Below, piece after piece: positions 34,796 through 43,304 of a stretch of DNA of 64,000 nt. The position numbers and the translations under genes are program-made. A model generated the notes under the pieces. The model worked only from the letters and a program-made list of their open reading frames with translations, was not told the origin of the DNA and searched no databases. Every line of letters starts with the position of its first letter. The stretch's first letter is position 1. The stretch is from Gemmatimonadota bacterium (GTDB lineage Bacteria; Gemmatimonadota; Gemmatimonadetes; Gemmatimonadales; GWC2-71-9), in assembly GCA_027294455.1 (NCBI GenBank), contig JAPULZ010000034.1, positions 16,976 to 80,975 of the forward strand, given 5' to 3'.

Positions 34796-37112
34796 TTGAT
34801 CATCGTGAACCGTTCCTTGATCGCCCGGCAGGGACACGCGAGCTTCTTGTCCTGCATCGCGCTTTGCGTCAGCGGACTGGGAACCCCGGTGGCTGGCCAA
34901 ATTTCCCCCAGGGAGACTCGCACCCCGCCGAGCGACGCACCGCGCAGCATGGCAGCCGTACGACTGTCGGCGGCTCAAAGCATCAGGCTCGACGGGGAAC
35001 TCGACGAGGCGGTGTGGAGCACCGCCATCGCGGCCACGGGATTCGTCCAGCGAGACCCGGTGGAGGGCGCCCCGCCCACGGAACGCACCGAGGTCTTCGT
35101 CGTCTACGACGACGACAACCTCTACATCGGGGCCATGCTCTACGATTCCGAGCCCGACCGGATCAAGGCTTTCCAGAAGCAGCGCGACGCGTCACTCGGA
35201 ACAGACGACCGGTTCATGTGGGTCCTCGACACGTTTCGCGATCACCGGACGGGATATTTTTTCGAAATCAATCCGGCCGGTCTCATGGGCGACGGGCTCC
35301 TGGGAGCCGGCGGGTTCTTCGGCGTCAACAAGTCCTGGGACGGCATCTGGGAAGCCCGGGTGGTCCGGCGCGCCGACGGATGGTCGGCCGAGATCCGCAT
35401 TCCGTTCCGGACCCTCAACTTCGATCCCAACCAGGACACCTGGGGCATCAACTTCCAGCGGACGGTCCGCCGCAAGAACGAAGAGATGGTCTGGAGCGGA
35501 TACCGGCGCAATCAGGTGCTCACCCGCCCCGTCCACGCCGGGACCCTCACAGGCCTGCAGGGCATGTCCCAAGGTGTGGGGTTCGAAGCCAAACCGTACG
35601 CCACGGCCGGATACCAATTCAACGCCACCAGCGACCCGGGTGTGGACCCAACGGATTTTCCGGCCGACGCTAGGTTTCGACTTGGCCTACAGCCTCACCC
35701 CGAGCCTGCGGGCGGCCCTCACGGTCAACACCGATTTCGCCGAAGTGGAGGTCGATCAGCGACGCGTGAACCTCACGCGATTCTCCCTGCGGTTTCCCGA
35801 GCGGCGGGATTTCTTCCTGGAGGGTTCGGCGGTGTTCAGCTTCGCGCCGACCAACGGCGTCGAGCCCTATTTCAGCCGCAACATCGGACTCACCGACGGC
35901 GAACCGATTCCCATCACGTGGGGTACGCGCCTCGGCGGCCAGGCCGGGCGCCAGGAACTCAGCTTTCTCCAGATCCGAACCGGCTCCGAGCGGCGGTTCG
36001 AATCGGATTCGAGCTTCGTCGACATCCAATCCGAAGACTTCACCGTGGCGAGGATAAAACGCACGCTCTTCCGGCAGTCGTCCGTCGGCTTGCTCTATAC
36101 GCGGCGGGCCACGGGCGCCGACGAAACGGGGTTCAGTCCCCTCGACCGGCACACCGTCGGCGCAGATCTGGACTTGTACACCTCCCGATTCTTGGGCGAC
36201 AAGAATCTGCAGTTTCAGGCGTTCTTGGTATGGAACTCGGATCCTCTCGCAGCGGGCGGCACGTCGTTCTGGAGCCACACGGCACGAGGGGTCCGGATCA
36301 GTTATCCCAACGACAAGCTCCGGATCAGCAGCTCGTATCGGGAACTGGACGAGAACTACGATCCAGCCGTCGGATTCACGAACCGTAATGGCTTCCGGCG
36401 GTTCCAGCCGACGGTTACGGTCGCTCCGCGGCCCACAGACTTTCTGGGGTTGCGCCAACTGGAATTCCAGGTGCGATACGAGCACCTGATGGACATGAAC
36501 TGGGTTCTGGAAACCCGCAAGACCGATCTCAAACTGCTGGGCCTCCGGTTCAACAGCGGCGACCGGGTCGATTTCGATCTCACCCAGCTCTTTGATCGTC
36601 TCGAGCCGGAAGACGCGTTCAGCATTCGTGGCGTTCCGATACCGGCCGGCGAGTACAACACGCTGTCGTGGCGTGTGAGCACGCGCACGGCGTCGCAACG
36701 GATCGTGTCGGGAAGCTTGAATCTCAACGGGGGAGAATTCTGGTCGGGGACGAGGACGGGTTATGGCCTTTCGGTCACCGTCCGCCCGTCTTCGGGCATC
36801 AGCCTGTCTACCCGATACGACCGAAACGAGGTCGACCTCGCCGACGGCTCCTTTACGACCAACCTGGGCAGGGTTTCCGGCGGCTGGCACGTTAGCCCCT
36901 GGGCTTCCCTGACCGGCAACGTGCAGTACGACGACGGCAGTGAGATCGTGGGCCTATACGCCCGGTTTCGCTGGATCATCCGCCCCGGCAACGACCTGTA
37001 TTTTGTGTACACGCAGAACTGGAACAACCTGGGCGACCGGCTGCAGGACCTCGATCTCGCCACGCGATCGCGCGGCGCAACCACCAAGATCAACTACACG
37101 CACCGCTTCTGA
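34796..37112 (+). pseudogene. DUF5916 outer-membrane protein with CBM9-like domain, split by a frameshift
   Basis: The first frame (a TTG at 34796 or the GTG at 34805) encodes a signal peptide and a CBM9-like domain (IRLDGELDEAVWSTA, TERTEVFVVYDDDNLYIG...). It continues to DFPADA near 35670. The match then moves to another frame: GFDLAYSLTPSLRAALTVN, followed by NTDFAEVEVDQRRVNLTRF and a long beta-barrel ending INYTHRF. Removing one base near 35671 (the A of GCTAGG) restores DAGFDLAYSLTPSL; 2317 minus 1 is 772 codons, normal for DUF5916. Family members are putative outer-membrane proteins of unknown substrate. It could be a real mutation or an error. Confidence 0.82.
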
Positions 37113-37129
37113 TCGGCCGCTATCGGTCG

Positions 37130-37147
37130 GGCGAGGCACGGCTCGCC
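37130..37147. repeat. Degenerate GGCGAG palindrome after the DUF5916 gene
   Basis: GGCGAG (37130-37135) and CTCGCC (37142-37147) flank GCACGG, a decayed form of the GTAGGGGCGAGGC palindrome seen elsewhere. It lies between convergent genes and may serve as a terminator stem. Confidence 0.4.
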
Positions 37148-37164
37148 TTCACACAAGGTGTGTC

Positions 37165-37770
37165 TCATGTCGACGGCGGAAATCTCGGATTGCGGCGCAC
37201 GGCGGCCGCCTGCCACAGGTGGCGCCGCTCGTGAGCCGCCAGCAAGGCGAAGCACTGGCCGAGACTCATGCGCAACAGCGGCGAGACCGGAGACACCAGC
37301 TTGACACGGGCCAGGTGCAGCCCACCGGACTGCTGGACACGCCGGGCCAACGCGTCCTGATGCGCCATGAATTTCGGGAACTCGGTTTCGTCCGCCGAGC
37401 CCAGACCAACGCGAAACTTGGTCGGCGCTTTGAGGCGTCTGCGTGGCGGCGGTTCCAGCATCCGGACGAACCAGTTGACGAAAAATCCATGACGGAACGG
37501 GGGGGTTCCCTTCACCCCCCGCTCGCGGCCACCTTTGATCGCGCCGTCCATCGCCGGATAGTACTGCTCCGCGGTGATGTTGAGGTGTTGGAGACAGTCC
37601 GCCATCGACCAGCTCTCCGGCGCCGGCTGCCATTGCGCTTGTGCGGGGCTCAAGCCGGCAAAGAGCTGTACCGCACGCTCCTTCGCATCCTCGAACTGGC
37701 GCAGATAGTCCCGCAGCGCATCGTTCAGCGGCCCTGGAGCTGGCAGATCCTTCGATTCCACCGATGTCAT
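37165..37770 (-). CDS. DinB-family protein
   Basis: The start at 37770 (MTSVESKDLPAPGPLNDALR) gives 201 residues of the DinB/YfiT four-helix fold: a first-helix acidic stretch, SMADCLQHLNI with the first metal His, and LLAAHERRHLWQA with the last His pair. Members are putative metal-dependent thiol transferases or hydrolases. A frame extension of 17 residues upstream is less likely. It stands apart from neighbours, divergent from the alanine racemase. Confidence 0.85.
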   Translation of the reverse strand: MTSVESKDLPAPGPLNDALRDYLRQFEDAKERAVQLFAGLSPAQAQWQPAPESWSMADCLQHLNITAEQYYPAMDGAIKGGRERGVKGTPPFRHGFFVNWFVRMLEPPPRRRLKAPTKFRVGLGSADETEFPKFMAHQDALARRVQQSGGLHLARVKLVSPVSPLLRMSLGQCFALLAAHERRHLWQAAAVRRNPRFPPST

Positions 37771-37860
37771 GACTGGGAAGTTACCGGGGGGAACCCGGAT
37801 GGCCAGAGCCCCTGGCGACACTGCCGCGCGTCTCTATCTTTCCGTCAACGAGGAGCGCAC

Positions 37861-39072
37861 ATGAGGATATCACGCCGAAACTTCGTCGCGGGAGCCGCCG
37901 CCATCGGGCTCGCCAGACCGAGCGTCGGAGCGGCCGCGCACACCGCGGTTCAGGCCACGATACACTCCGACCGTTTCGACCCGTGGATCGAGGTCGATCC
38001 GTCCGCACTCCGGCACAACGTGGGAGAAATCGCGCGCCTTGGCGGTGGCCGTCCCATCCTCGCGGTGGTCAAGAACAACGCGTACGGGCTGGGCTTCGAC
38101 GCGGTTGGGTCGGTCCTCGATCCGATGGAGGAGATCGCCGGGTTCGCCGTGGTCAAGGCGAGCGCCGCCATCACCCTACGCCAGGTGGGTGTCCGGAAGC
38201 CGATTCTCCTCATGGCCATGTTCGCCGAGTCCGATGGCCCCGACCTCGTCACGCACGAAATACAGCTGAGCCTCTGCACCGACGACGCCGCCGACCGCAT
38301 CCGGAGATTGGCAGCCAGCGTCGGCCACCCCATCGCCGCCCACTTGTACCTGGACACCGGTATGAGCCGCATGGGGATGCCGTACCATCGGGCCCTCCCC
38401 TGGATGACTACCCTGGCGAGCCGCGATGATCTGAGAATCGCCGGGACCTTCATGGCCTTCACCGAAGAGACGGCCTTCGACCACGAGCAGCTCGACCGCT
38501 TCACCGCCGTGACGGGCGAGGCGAGGCGTGCCGGTGCGAATCTCGGACAGCTGCACGCGGCCTCGTCGAACGGGGTGTTTCATCTTCCGGAAGCGCGGCT
38601 GGACCTCGTGCGTCCGGGGATCGCCATCTACGGCGGATACCCCAGTCGTCCCGAGGAGGAACGAGCCATGGCGACACTCAGGCCGGCGTTTCGATTGCGG
38701 GCACGCGTGTCGCGGGTGCAACAACTGCGGCCCGGTGATTCCGTGAGCTACGGGCGGCGTTACGTGGCGGACCGACCAACCTGGATCGCCACGCTACCGA
38801 TAGGCCATTCCGACGGATACCCCGGCCAGGCCGTCAACCGCGGACGCATCCTCATCGGCGACAACCTGTACCCGGTGATCGGGTCGGTCAGTGCCAGCCA
38901 TACCATCGTCGAAGTGGGTGACGAACGATCGGTGCAGGTTGGGGACGTGGCAACCCTCGTAGGTCCCGATCACCCCGACATCACGCCGAACACGTTCGCC
39001 GACGCCGTCGGGGTGTCGGTGTACGACGTGATGATGCACATGAACCCGGGCTTGCCGCGGGTGCTGCTCTAG
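37861..39072 (+). CDS. alr: Exported alanine racemase (Tat signal)
   Basis: The 403-residue fold-type III PLP enzyme has the internal aldimine lysine in AVVKNNAYGLG (Lys71) and the opposing catalytic tyrosine in SVSYGRRYV. The first 25 residues are a twin-arginine signal (SRRNFVAGAAAIGLA), so the enzyme is exported folded. Cytoplasmic Alr has no signal; exported relatives are broad-specificity amino-acid racemases. It may make D-amino acids in the periplasm. AGGAGC precedes the ATG. A dispersed repeat begins nine bases after the stop. Confidence 0.85.
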   Translation: MRISRRNFVAGAAAIGLARPSVGAAAHTAVQATIHSDRFDPWIEVDPSALRHNVGEIARLGGGRPILAVVKNNAYGLGFDAVGSVLDPMEEIAGFAVVKASAAITLRQVGVRKPILLMAMFAESDGPDLVTHEIQLSLCTDDAADRIRRLAASVGHPIAAHLYLDTGMSRMGMPYHRALPWMTTLASRDDLRIAGTFMAFTEETAFDHEQLDRFTAVTGEARRAGANLGQLHAASSNGVFHLPEARLDLVRPGIAIYGGYPSRPEEERAMATLRPAFRLRARVSRVQQLRPGDSVSYGRRYVADRPTWIATLPIGHSDGYPGQAVNRGRILIGDNLYPVIGSVSASHTIVEVGDERSVQVGDVATLVGPDHPDITPNTFADAVGVSVYDVMMHMNPGLPRVLL

Positions 39073-39080
39073 AGAAGCCC

Positions 39081-39106
39081 GTAGGGGCGAGGCACGGCCA
39101 CGCCCG
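39081..39106. repeat. Dispersed repeat copy D (GTAGGGGCGAGGC half)
   Basis: GTAGGGGCGAGGCACGG is followed by CCACGCCCG, a degenerate version of the perfect palindrome at 443-470. It begins nine bases after the stop codon of the alanine racemase gene. Confidence 0.65.
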
Positions 39107-39142
39107 AACATGCCGAGCCTGCCCAACCTTGTCAGAGTCGTC

Positions 39143-39595
39143 CTAGTTGACGTCCAGCAACTCGATATCGAATACGAGCCATGCGCTACCCGGTATCGGC
39201 CCGGTGCCGGCCGGTCCGTAACCGAGAGCTGGCGGAATCACGAGCTTGCGCATCCCGCCGACCCGCATCCCAGCCACACCCTCATCCCACCCGACAATGA
39301 CCTGGCGGGCACCCAGCGTAAACTCGAAGGGTTGAGCGCGGTCTCGACTACTGTCGAACTTGGTCCCGTCCCGCAACCACCCCTCGTAGTGGACCGAGAC
39401 GAGCGCGCCGCTGGTCGCCTCGTCTCCGCTGCCCGTGACGAGGTCCTGCAGGTACAGGCCACTCGATGTCCGCGTCATGGCCGTCAAGTCGACATTCAGC
39501 TCGGCGGCAAAATCGTCATTCGTGGGATCGGTTAGCACGTCGTCACCACAGGCTAGGGTCGAGAGTGCCGCCAGCATGACCAGATGCCTTCGCAT
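39143..39595 (-). CDS. FKBP-type peptidyl-prolyl isomerase lipoprotein
   Basis: The 150-residue protein has a lipoprotein signal with lipobox TLAC (Cys16) and a single FKBP domain: VSVHYEGWLRDGTKFDSS, FTLGARQVIVGWDEGVAGM, RKLVIPPALGYG and WLVFDIELLDV. The aromatic active-site residues are present. It probably assists folding of exported proteins at the outer or inner membrane. It is followed downstream by a possible repeat copy. Confidence 0.92.
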   Translation of the reverse strand: MRRHLVMLAALSTLACGDDVLTDPTNDDFAAELNVDLTAMTRTSSGLYLQDLVTGSGDEATSGALVSVHYEGWLRDGTKFDSSRDRAQPFEFTLGARQVIVGWDEGVAGMRVGGMRKLVIPPALGYGPAGTGPIPGSAWLVFDIELLDVN

Positions 39596-39615
39596 GACTG
39601 CTCCGGTTGGGGGTT

Positions 39616-39729
39616 GAGTGCTCAGTATTCACTGCTCAGAGGTTGGAGATATTTCTCGTAGGGGCGAGGCATGCCCGTCCGTCCGACCGATTCGACACTC
39701 GGCAATCGAGGTTCATTGCTCAGTAGTCG
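39616..39729. repeat. Dispersed repeat copy B (inverted orientation)
   Basis: Read on the minus strand the order is CATGCCTCGCCCCTAC, then a spacer and AACCTCTGAGCA, like copies at 396-508 and 55595-55643. A further CTCAGTAGTC piece lies at 39720. The repeat-like bases 39713-39729 encode the last codons and stop of the DUF971 gene (PTTEQ), so the repeat may have been captured into that gene's end. Confidence 0.6.
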
Positions 39730-40084
39730 GATTCTCGGTATACAAGGACTCAAAAGTATAGATTCCGGTCCCGTGTCCGTCGCTCCAGTCCACGCGAAAC
39801 CCGTAAGCGCCCACGAGTTCGATGGTCATCGGCTTGACATCCGCCGGAACGGTCGCCGGGTCGAGAACCGCTTCGCCGGTCATTTCGTTCCTACACTGCG
39901 CGCAGTGGCACGCCAGCCGGAGCGCGCGGGCCGGAATGGCAGTTTCGTGATCCTCCGACCATTTTAGCACGATCTGGTGATCGTCGCGATGAATCTCGAT
40001 GGGAATCCGAATCGTCAACGCACGTAGGGGGAAACGGGTATACGGAACGCTTGTCACGCCTATTGGATGAATATCAATCGCCAT
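39713..40084 (-). CDS. DUF971 protein
   Basis: The start at 40084 (MAIDIHPIGVTSVPYTRFPL) gives 123 residues of the DUF971 family, also found as the N-terminal part of gamma-butyrobetaine hydroxylase-like proteins. The conserved CHCAQCRNEMTG motif, with cysteines able to bind zinc or an iron-sulfur cluster, is at about residues 61-72, and SDGHGTGIYTFESL matches the family end. Its C-terminal residues are encoded by repeat DNA. Function unknown; homologues have been linked to Fe-S cluster or Mrp-type proteins. Confidence 0.85.
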   Translation of the reverse strand: MAIDIHPIGVTSVPYTRFPLRALTIRIPIEIHRDDHQIVLKWSEDHETAIPARALRLACHCAQCRNEMTGEAVLDPATVPADVKPMTIELVGAYGFRVDWSDGHGTGIYTFESLYTENPTTEQ

Positions 40085-40114
40085 GGCGCAAAAGTCCAAC
40101 CGGCGAAACCCGGC

Positions 40115-40996
40115 TCAGGAGACCTGGAAGAGGCCTCCGAGTTCGCTCGACGACAGAGCTTCGGGCCGCTCGATGAGGCCTACCCGGGCGGCGGCGAGTC
40201 CGAGCAGTTCCTCGGCCGTCATGCCGTCGGCACGGAGGGTCCGAATCCCCAATGCGCCGTCTCGCTTGTTGAGCTTGTCCCCGCTGTCGTCCCGCACCAA
40301 TGGATGGTGGGCGAACACCGCCGGTGGGGCCCGCCCCAACATGGTCCCGAGACGGATCTGTCGCCCTGTCGAGGAAAGTAGGTCCTCGCCGCGGATGACG
40401 AGGTTCACCCCCTGGCGATCGTCGTCCACCACCACGGCAAACTGATAACTCCAATCGCCGTTGGTGCCACGAACGGCCAAGTCTCCACATTGTTCGGCGG
40501 GAACCTGGCGCTGAAATCCCAGAAGAAGATCGGTGAATTCCACACAGTCCCCGTCCAGGGGAACTCGCCAACGCTTGCCCGGGGCATACACCAAACCGCG
40601 ACGGCGGCAGCGGCCCGTGTAGGGCACTTCCTCTGCCGCGTCATGGTCGGCCGCCAGATCCTGCCGGGTGCAATCGCACGCGTACACGTCCGGTAGACGC
40701 CGCAGTGCGGCCTCGTATACACCCCAGTCGTCGCTCTGGCGGGAGAGCCTGGCACGTCCCACCTCATCGAGGAACCCCAACCAGGCCAGGTCTTCGAGGA
40801 TGGCCGCCTCGTATTCCGGCCGAAACCTCCCGGTATCGTGGTCTTCAAGCCGTACGATCACCTCGGCGCCGACGGCACGGGCGATTCCCCACACGAACAC
40901 GGCGTGGGCGACGTGACCCAAGTGGAGCCACCCCGTGATGCTCGGGGCAAAACGCGTGACGGGGTTGGTCGGCACTCCGCCGGCTGGCAGGATCAT
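40115..40996 (-). CDS. gluQ: Glutamyl-queuosine tRNA(Asp) synthetase
   Basis: The start at 40996 (MILPAGGVPTNPVTRFAPS) gives 293 residues with the class I HIGH motif as HLGH (25-28), the KMSKS-like KLNKRDGA, and the cysteine/tyrosine set of GluQ-RS zinc binding (YACDCTRQD... YTGRCR). It lacks the anticodon-binding domain of GltX. GluQ-RS attaches glutamate to queuosine in tRNA(Asp). The long 5' extension in frame is not needed for the family. Confidence 0.88.
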   Translation of the reverse strand: MILPAGGVPTNPVTRFAPSITGWLHLGHVAHAVFVWGIARAVGAEVIVRLEDHDTGRFRPEYEAAILEDLAWLGFLDEVGRARLSRQSDDWGVYEAALRRLPDVYACDCTRQDLAADHDAAEEVPYTGRCRRRGLVYAPGKRWRVPLDGDCVEFTDLLLGFQRQVPAEQCGDLAVRGTNGDWSYQFAVVVDDDRQGVNLVIRGEDLLSSTGRQIRLGTMLGRAPPAVFAHHPLVRDDSGDKLNKRDGALGIRTLRADGMTAEELLGLAAARVGLIERPEALSSSELGGLFQVS

Positions 40997-41093
40997 GAAA
41001 CGCGCTTCGATGGAGCCCAGCTGGGGGCCGTGCGATCCCCACGCATCCCGAGGACCCGACTCGAGGGTGTTGGTGACCGCGCAACCGGACCGA

Positions 41094-41282
41094 TTACTCG
41101 ACCGACCCGGCCTTTTCGGTGAGTTCCAGCGCCGCGTCGAGGACATGCTGCCGCGCGCGATCCACCGCCTGCTGCCGCACGACTTTGCTCTCGAGGAGAC
41201 GATGATGCTCGTGCTGTCGAACCGCCTCTTCGAACTCGTGGAGCGCATCGCGAACGGGATGAAGAATTTCGGAGTGCTTCAT
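41094..41282 (-). CDS. Small helical protein (62 aa), unknown
   Basis: ATG at 41282 is preceded by GAGAAGG at short spacing. The product, MKHSEILHPVRDALHEFEEAV onward, is a highly charged single or paired helix with many His, Glu and Arg and no signal or membrane segment. No family is recognised. It lies between the ABC exporter and gluQ on the same strand. Confidence 0.5.
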   Translation of the reverse strand: MKHSEILHPVRDALHEFEEAVRQHEHHRLLESKVVRQQAVDRARQHVLDAALELTEKAGSVE

Positions 41283-41365
41283 GATCCTTCTCAGGGTCGA
41301 AGACAACTATCTCCAATATACCTTGGCAGGCCGCGATCGCCTCACCCACTCGGCCGGCGGGCGGC

Positions 41366-43222
41366 TTAAAGATTCCGGGAAGATGAAGGCGCAGGGGCCG
41401 GTGTCGAGGCCTCGGGTTCCGGCGTGAAGTCCTCGCCAGGATTGATGAACCGATCGCGCTCGATCTTGTACTGCCTGTCGTAGAGTTCGCGGTAGCGACC
41501 ATCGACGACCAGCAACTCTTCATGGGTTCCCCGTTCGAAGATCTGGCCGTCCTCCACTACCAAAATCTGGTCGGCGTTCTGAATCGTCGAAAGGCGATGC
41601 GCTATGACGAACGTCGTGCGGCCGCGCAGCAGGGCCTGGAGACCGTCCTGAATCAACGCCTCGCTCTCGCTATCGAGGCTCGAGGTGGCCTCGTCGAGGA
41701 TCAAGATGCGGGGATCAGCGAGAATGGCACGGGCGATGGAAACGCGCTGACGCTGCCCACCGGACAACTTTACCCCACGCTCCCCGACGATCGTGTCGTA
41801 TCCGTCTTTAAATTCCATGATGAATTCGTGGCAGTGCGCGATCTGGCTCACCTCACGTATTTGCGCGGCCGTCGCGTGCGGTTGGCCATACTTGATGTTC
41901 TCCGCCACCGTTCCATCGAACAAGAAGTTTTCCTGCATGACGACACCAAGCTGACTCCTGTAGTCACGTAACCGCACGGCGGACAAGGCATGACCATCCA
42001 CCAACACCCGACCCGATTTGGGGCGGTTGAACGCCATGACCAGGTTAGTGATGGTGCTCTTTCCGGAACCGCTCGACCCTACGAGGGCCGTGGTCGATCC
42101 GCTCGGCACCTCGAACGAAACGCCCTTCAAGACGGGAACGCCCTCGGTGTATTCGAACCACACGTCTTCGAATTCTACGTCTCCCCGAATTTCCGGGAGC
42201 GGCCGCCGACTGCTGTCTTGTTCGTCTTCGGTCGGCATTGCGCGGATTTCGCGGATGCGATCGAGCCCGGCAAACGCCTCGCTCACCTGGGTGCCGATGG
42301 ACGCCATCTGCACGAGCGGCGACACCATCATGGCGGTGAACATGAGATACATCACGAAATCGCCCACGGTCATGGCCCCACTGAGTATCGAGCGGCCGCC
42401 CATGAGGATCATCACCACTCCGATGGCGCCGACGATCAACGTCGTAAACGCCGTGATCACCGATACGCCGGTGATCGCCTTGGCCACATTGCGGAAGAGC
42501 TTGTGCGCCCCTTTGGCAAACACGAAGTTTTCGCGCCGCTCCGCCGTGAACGCCTTGACGATGCGCACGCCACTGATGGTTTCCGTGAGTCGTCCCGTGA
42601 CCTCCGCGTTGATCTTGCTCCGCTCGCGGAACACCGGGCGCAGGTGATTGAACGCGTACGCCATGGCGGCTGCGAACGCCAACAGGACCACGAGGGTGAC
42701 GAGGGTGAGCCGCCAGTTCAACACGAACAGCACCAGCATCGCGATGCTCGCGGTCACCATGCCGCCGGTGAGTTGCACCAGTCCGGTTCCCACGAGATTG
42801 CGGATGCCATCGGCATCGGACATGACACGGGCGATGAGAATACCGGTCTTGGTAGAGTCGAAAAATCCGACGGGCAACCGCGTGACGTGCTGCTGCACCG
42901 TCTTCCGCATCTCCGTGATGGCGCGTTGCGCGGCTACCCCCAGCACCTGCGAAAGGGTGAACGATGAACTCGCCATCACGAGCGTGGCGACGCCCGCCCA
43001 GATCGCCAAGGTCATGAGGAGCTCGGGCCGGTTGTTGCCGATTACCTCATCGATGAGCCATTTGGAGGAACCGGGGAGGACGAGCCCGGCAAGGCGGTTG
43101 ACCACCATGAGAGCGAGACCGAAAGCTAGGCGGGTGCGGTGTGTCCACACCAATCCACTGGCCTCCCGCCAGACGTCGGGAAGCTTGACGCGTTTCTTTT
43201 CGGTCTTCTCGTCGTTGGCCAT
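41366..43222 (-). CDS. ABC exporter, fused permease-ATPase (MsbA type)
   Basis: The 618-residue protein has a six-helix ABC transmembrane domain (residues about 30-330) and an ATPase domain with Walker A GSSGSGKST near residue 380, signature LSGGQRQRVS, Walker B ILILDEATSSLD and switch His (VIAHRLS). Half-transporters of this type dimerise and flip lipids or drugs; MsbA (lipid A core) is the best-known model, but substrate cannot be read from sequence. No neighbour suggests one. Confidence 0.93.
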   Translation of the reverse strand: MANDEKTEKKRVKLPDVWREASGLVWTHRTRLAFGLALMVVNRLAGLVLPGSSKWLIDEVIGNNRPELLMTLAIWAGVATLVMASSSFTLSQVLGVAAQRAITEMRKTVQQHVTRLPVGFFDSTKTGILIARVMSDADGIRNLVGTGLVQLTGGMVTASIAMLVLFVLNWRLTLVTLVVLLAFAAAMAYAFNHLRPVFRERSKINAEVTGRLTETISGVRIVKAFTAERRENFVFAKGAHKLFRNVAKAITGVSVITAFTTLIVGAIGVVMILMGGRSILSGAMTVGDFVMYLMFTAMMVSPLVQMASIGTQVSEAFAGLDRIREIRAMPTEDEQDSSRRPLPEIRGDVEFEDVWFEYTEGVPVLKGVSFEVPSGSTTALVGSSGSGKSTITNLVMAFNRPKSGRVLVDGHALSAVRLRDYRSQLGVVMQENFLFDGTVAENIKYGQPHATAAQIREVSQIAHCHEFIMEFKDGYDTIVGERGVKLSGGQRQRVSIARAILADPRILILDEATSSLDSESEALIQDGLQALLRGRTTFVIAHRLSTIQNADQILVVEDGQIFERGTHEELLVVDGRYRELYDRQYKIERDRFINPGEDFTPEPEASTPAPAPSSSRNL

Positions 43223-43304
43223 CCGCAGGTGCCTCGAGCCCGTTGTCGGTCACTCAATGTAACCGGTATCCAACGGAGAGACAGCGACGGGTGGAGGCGC
43301 CCGT

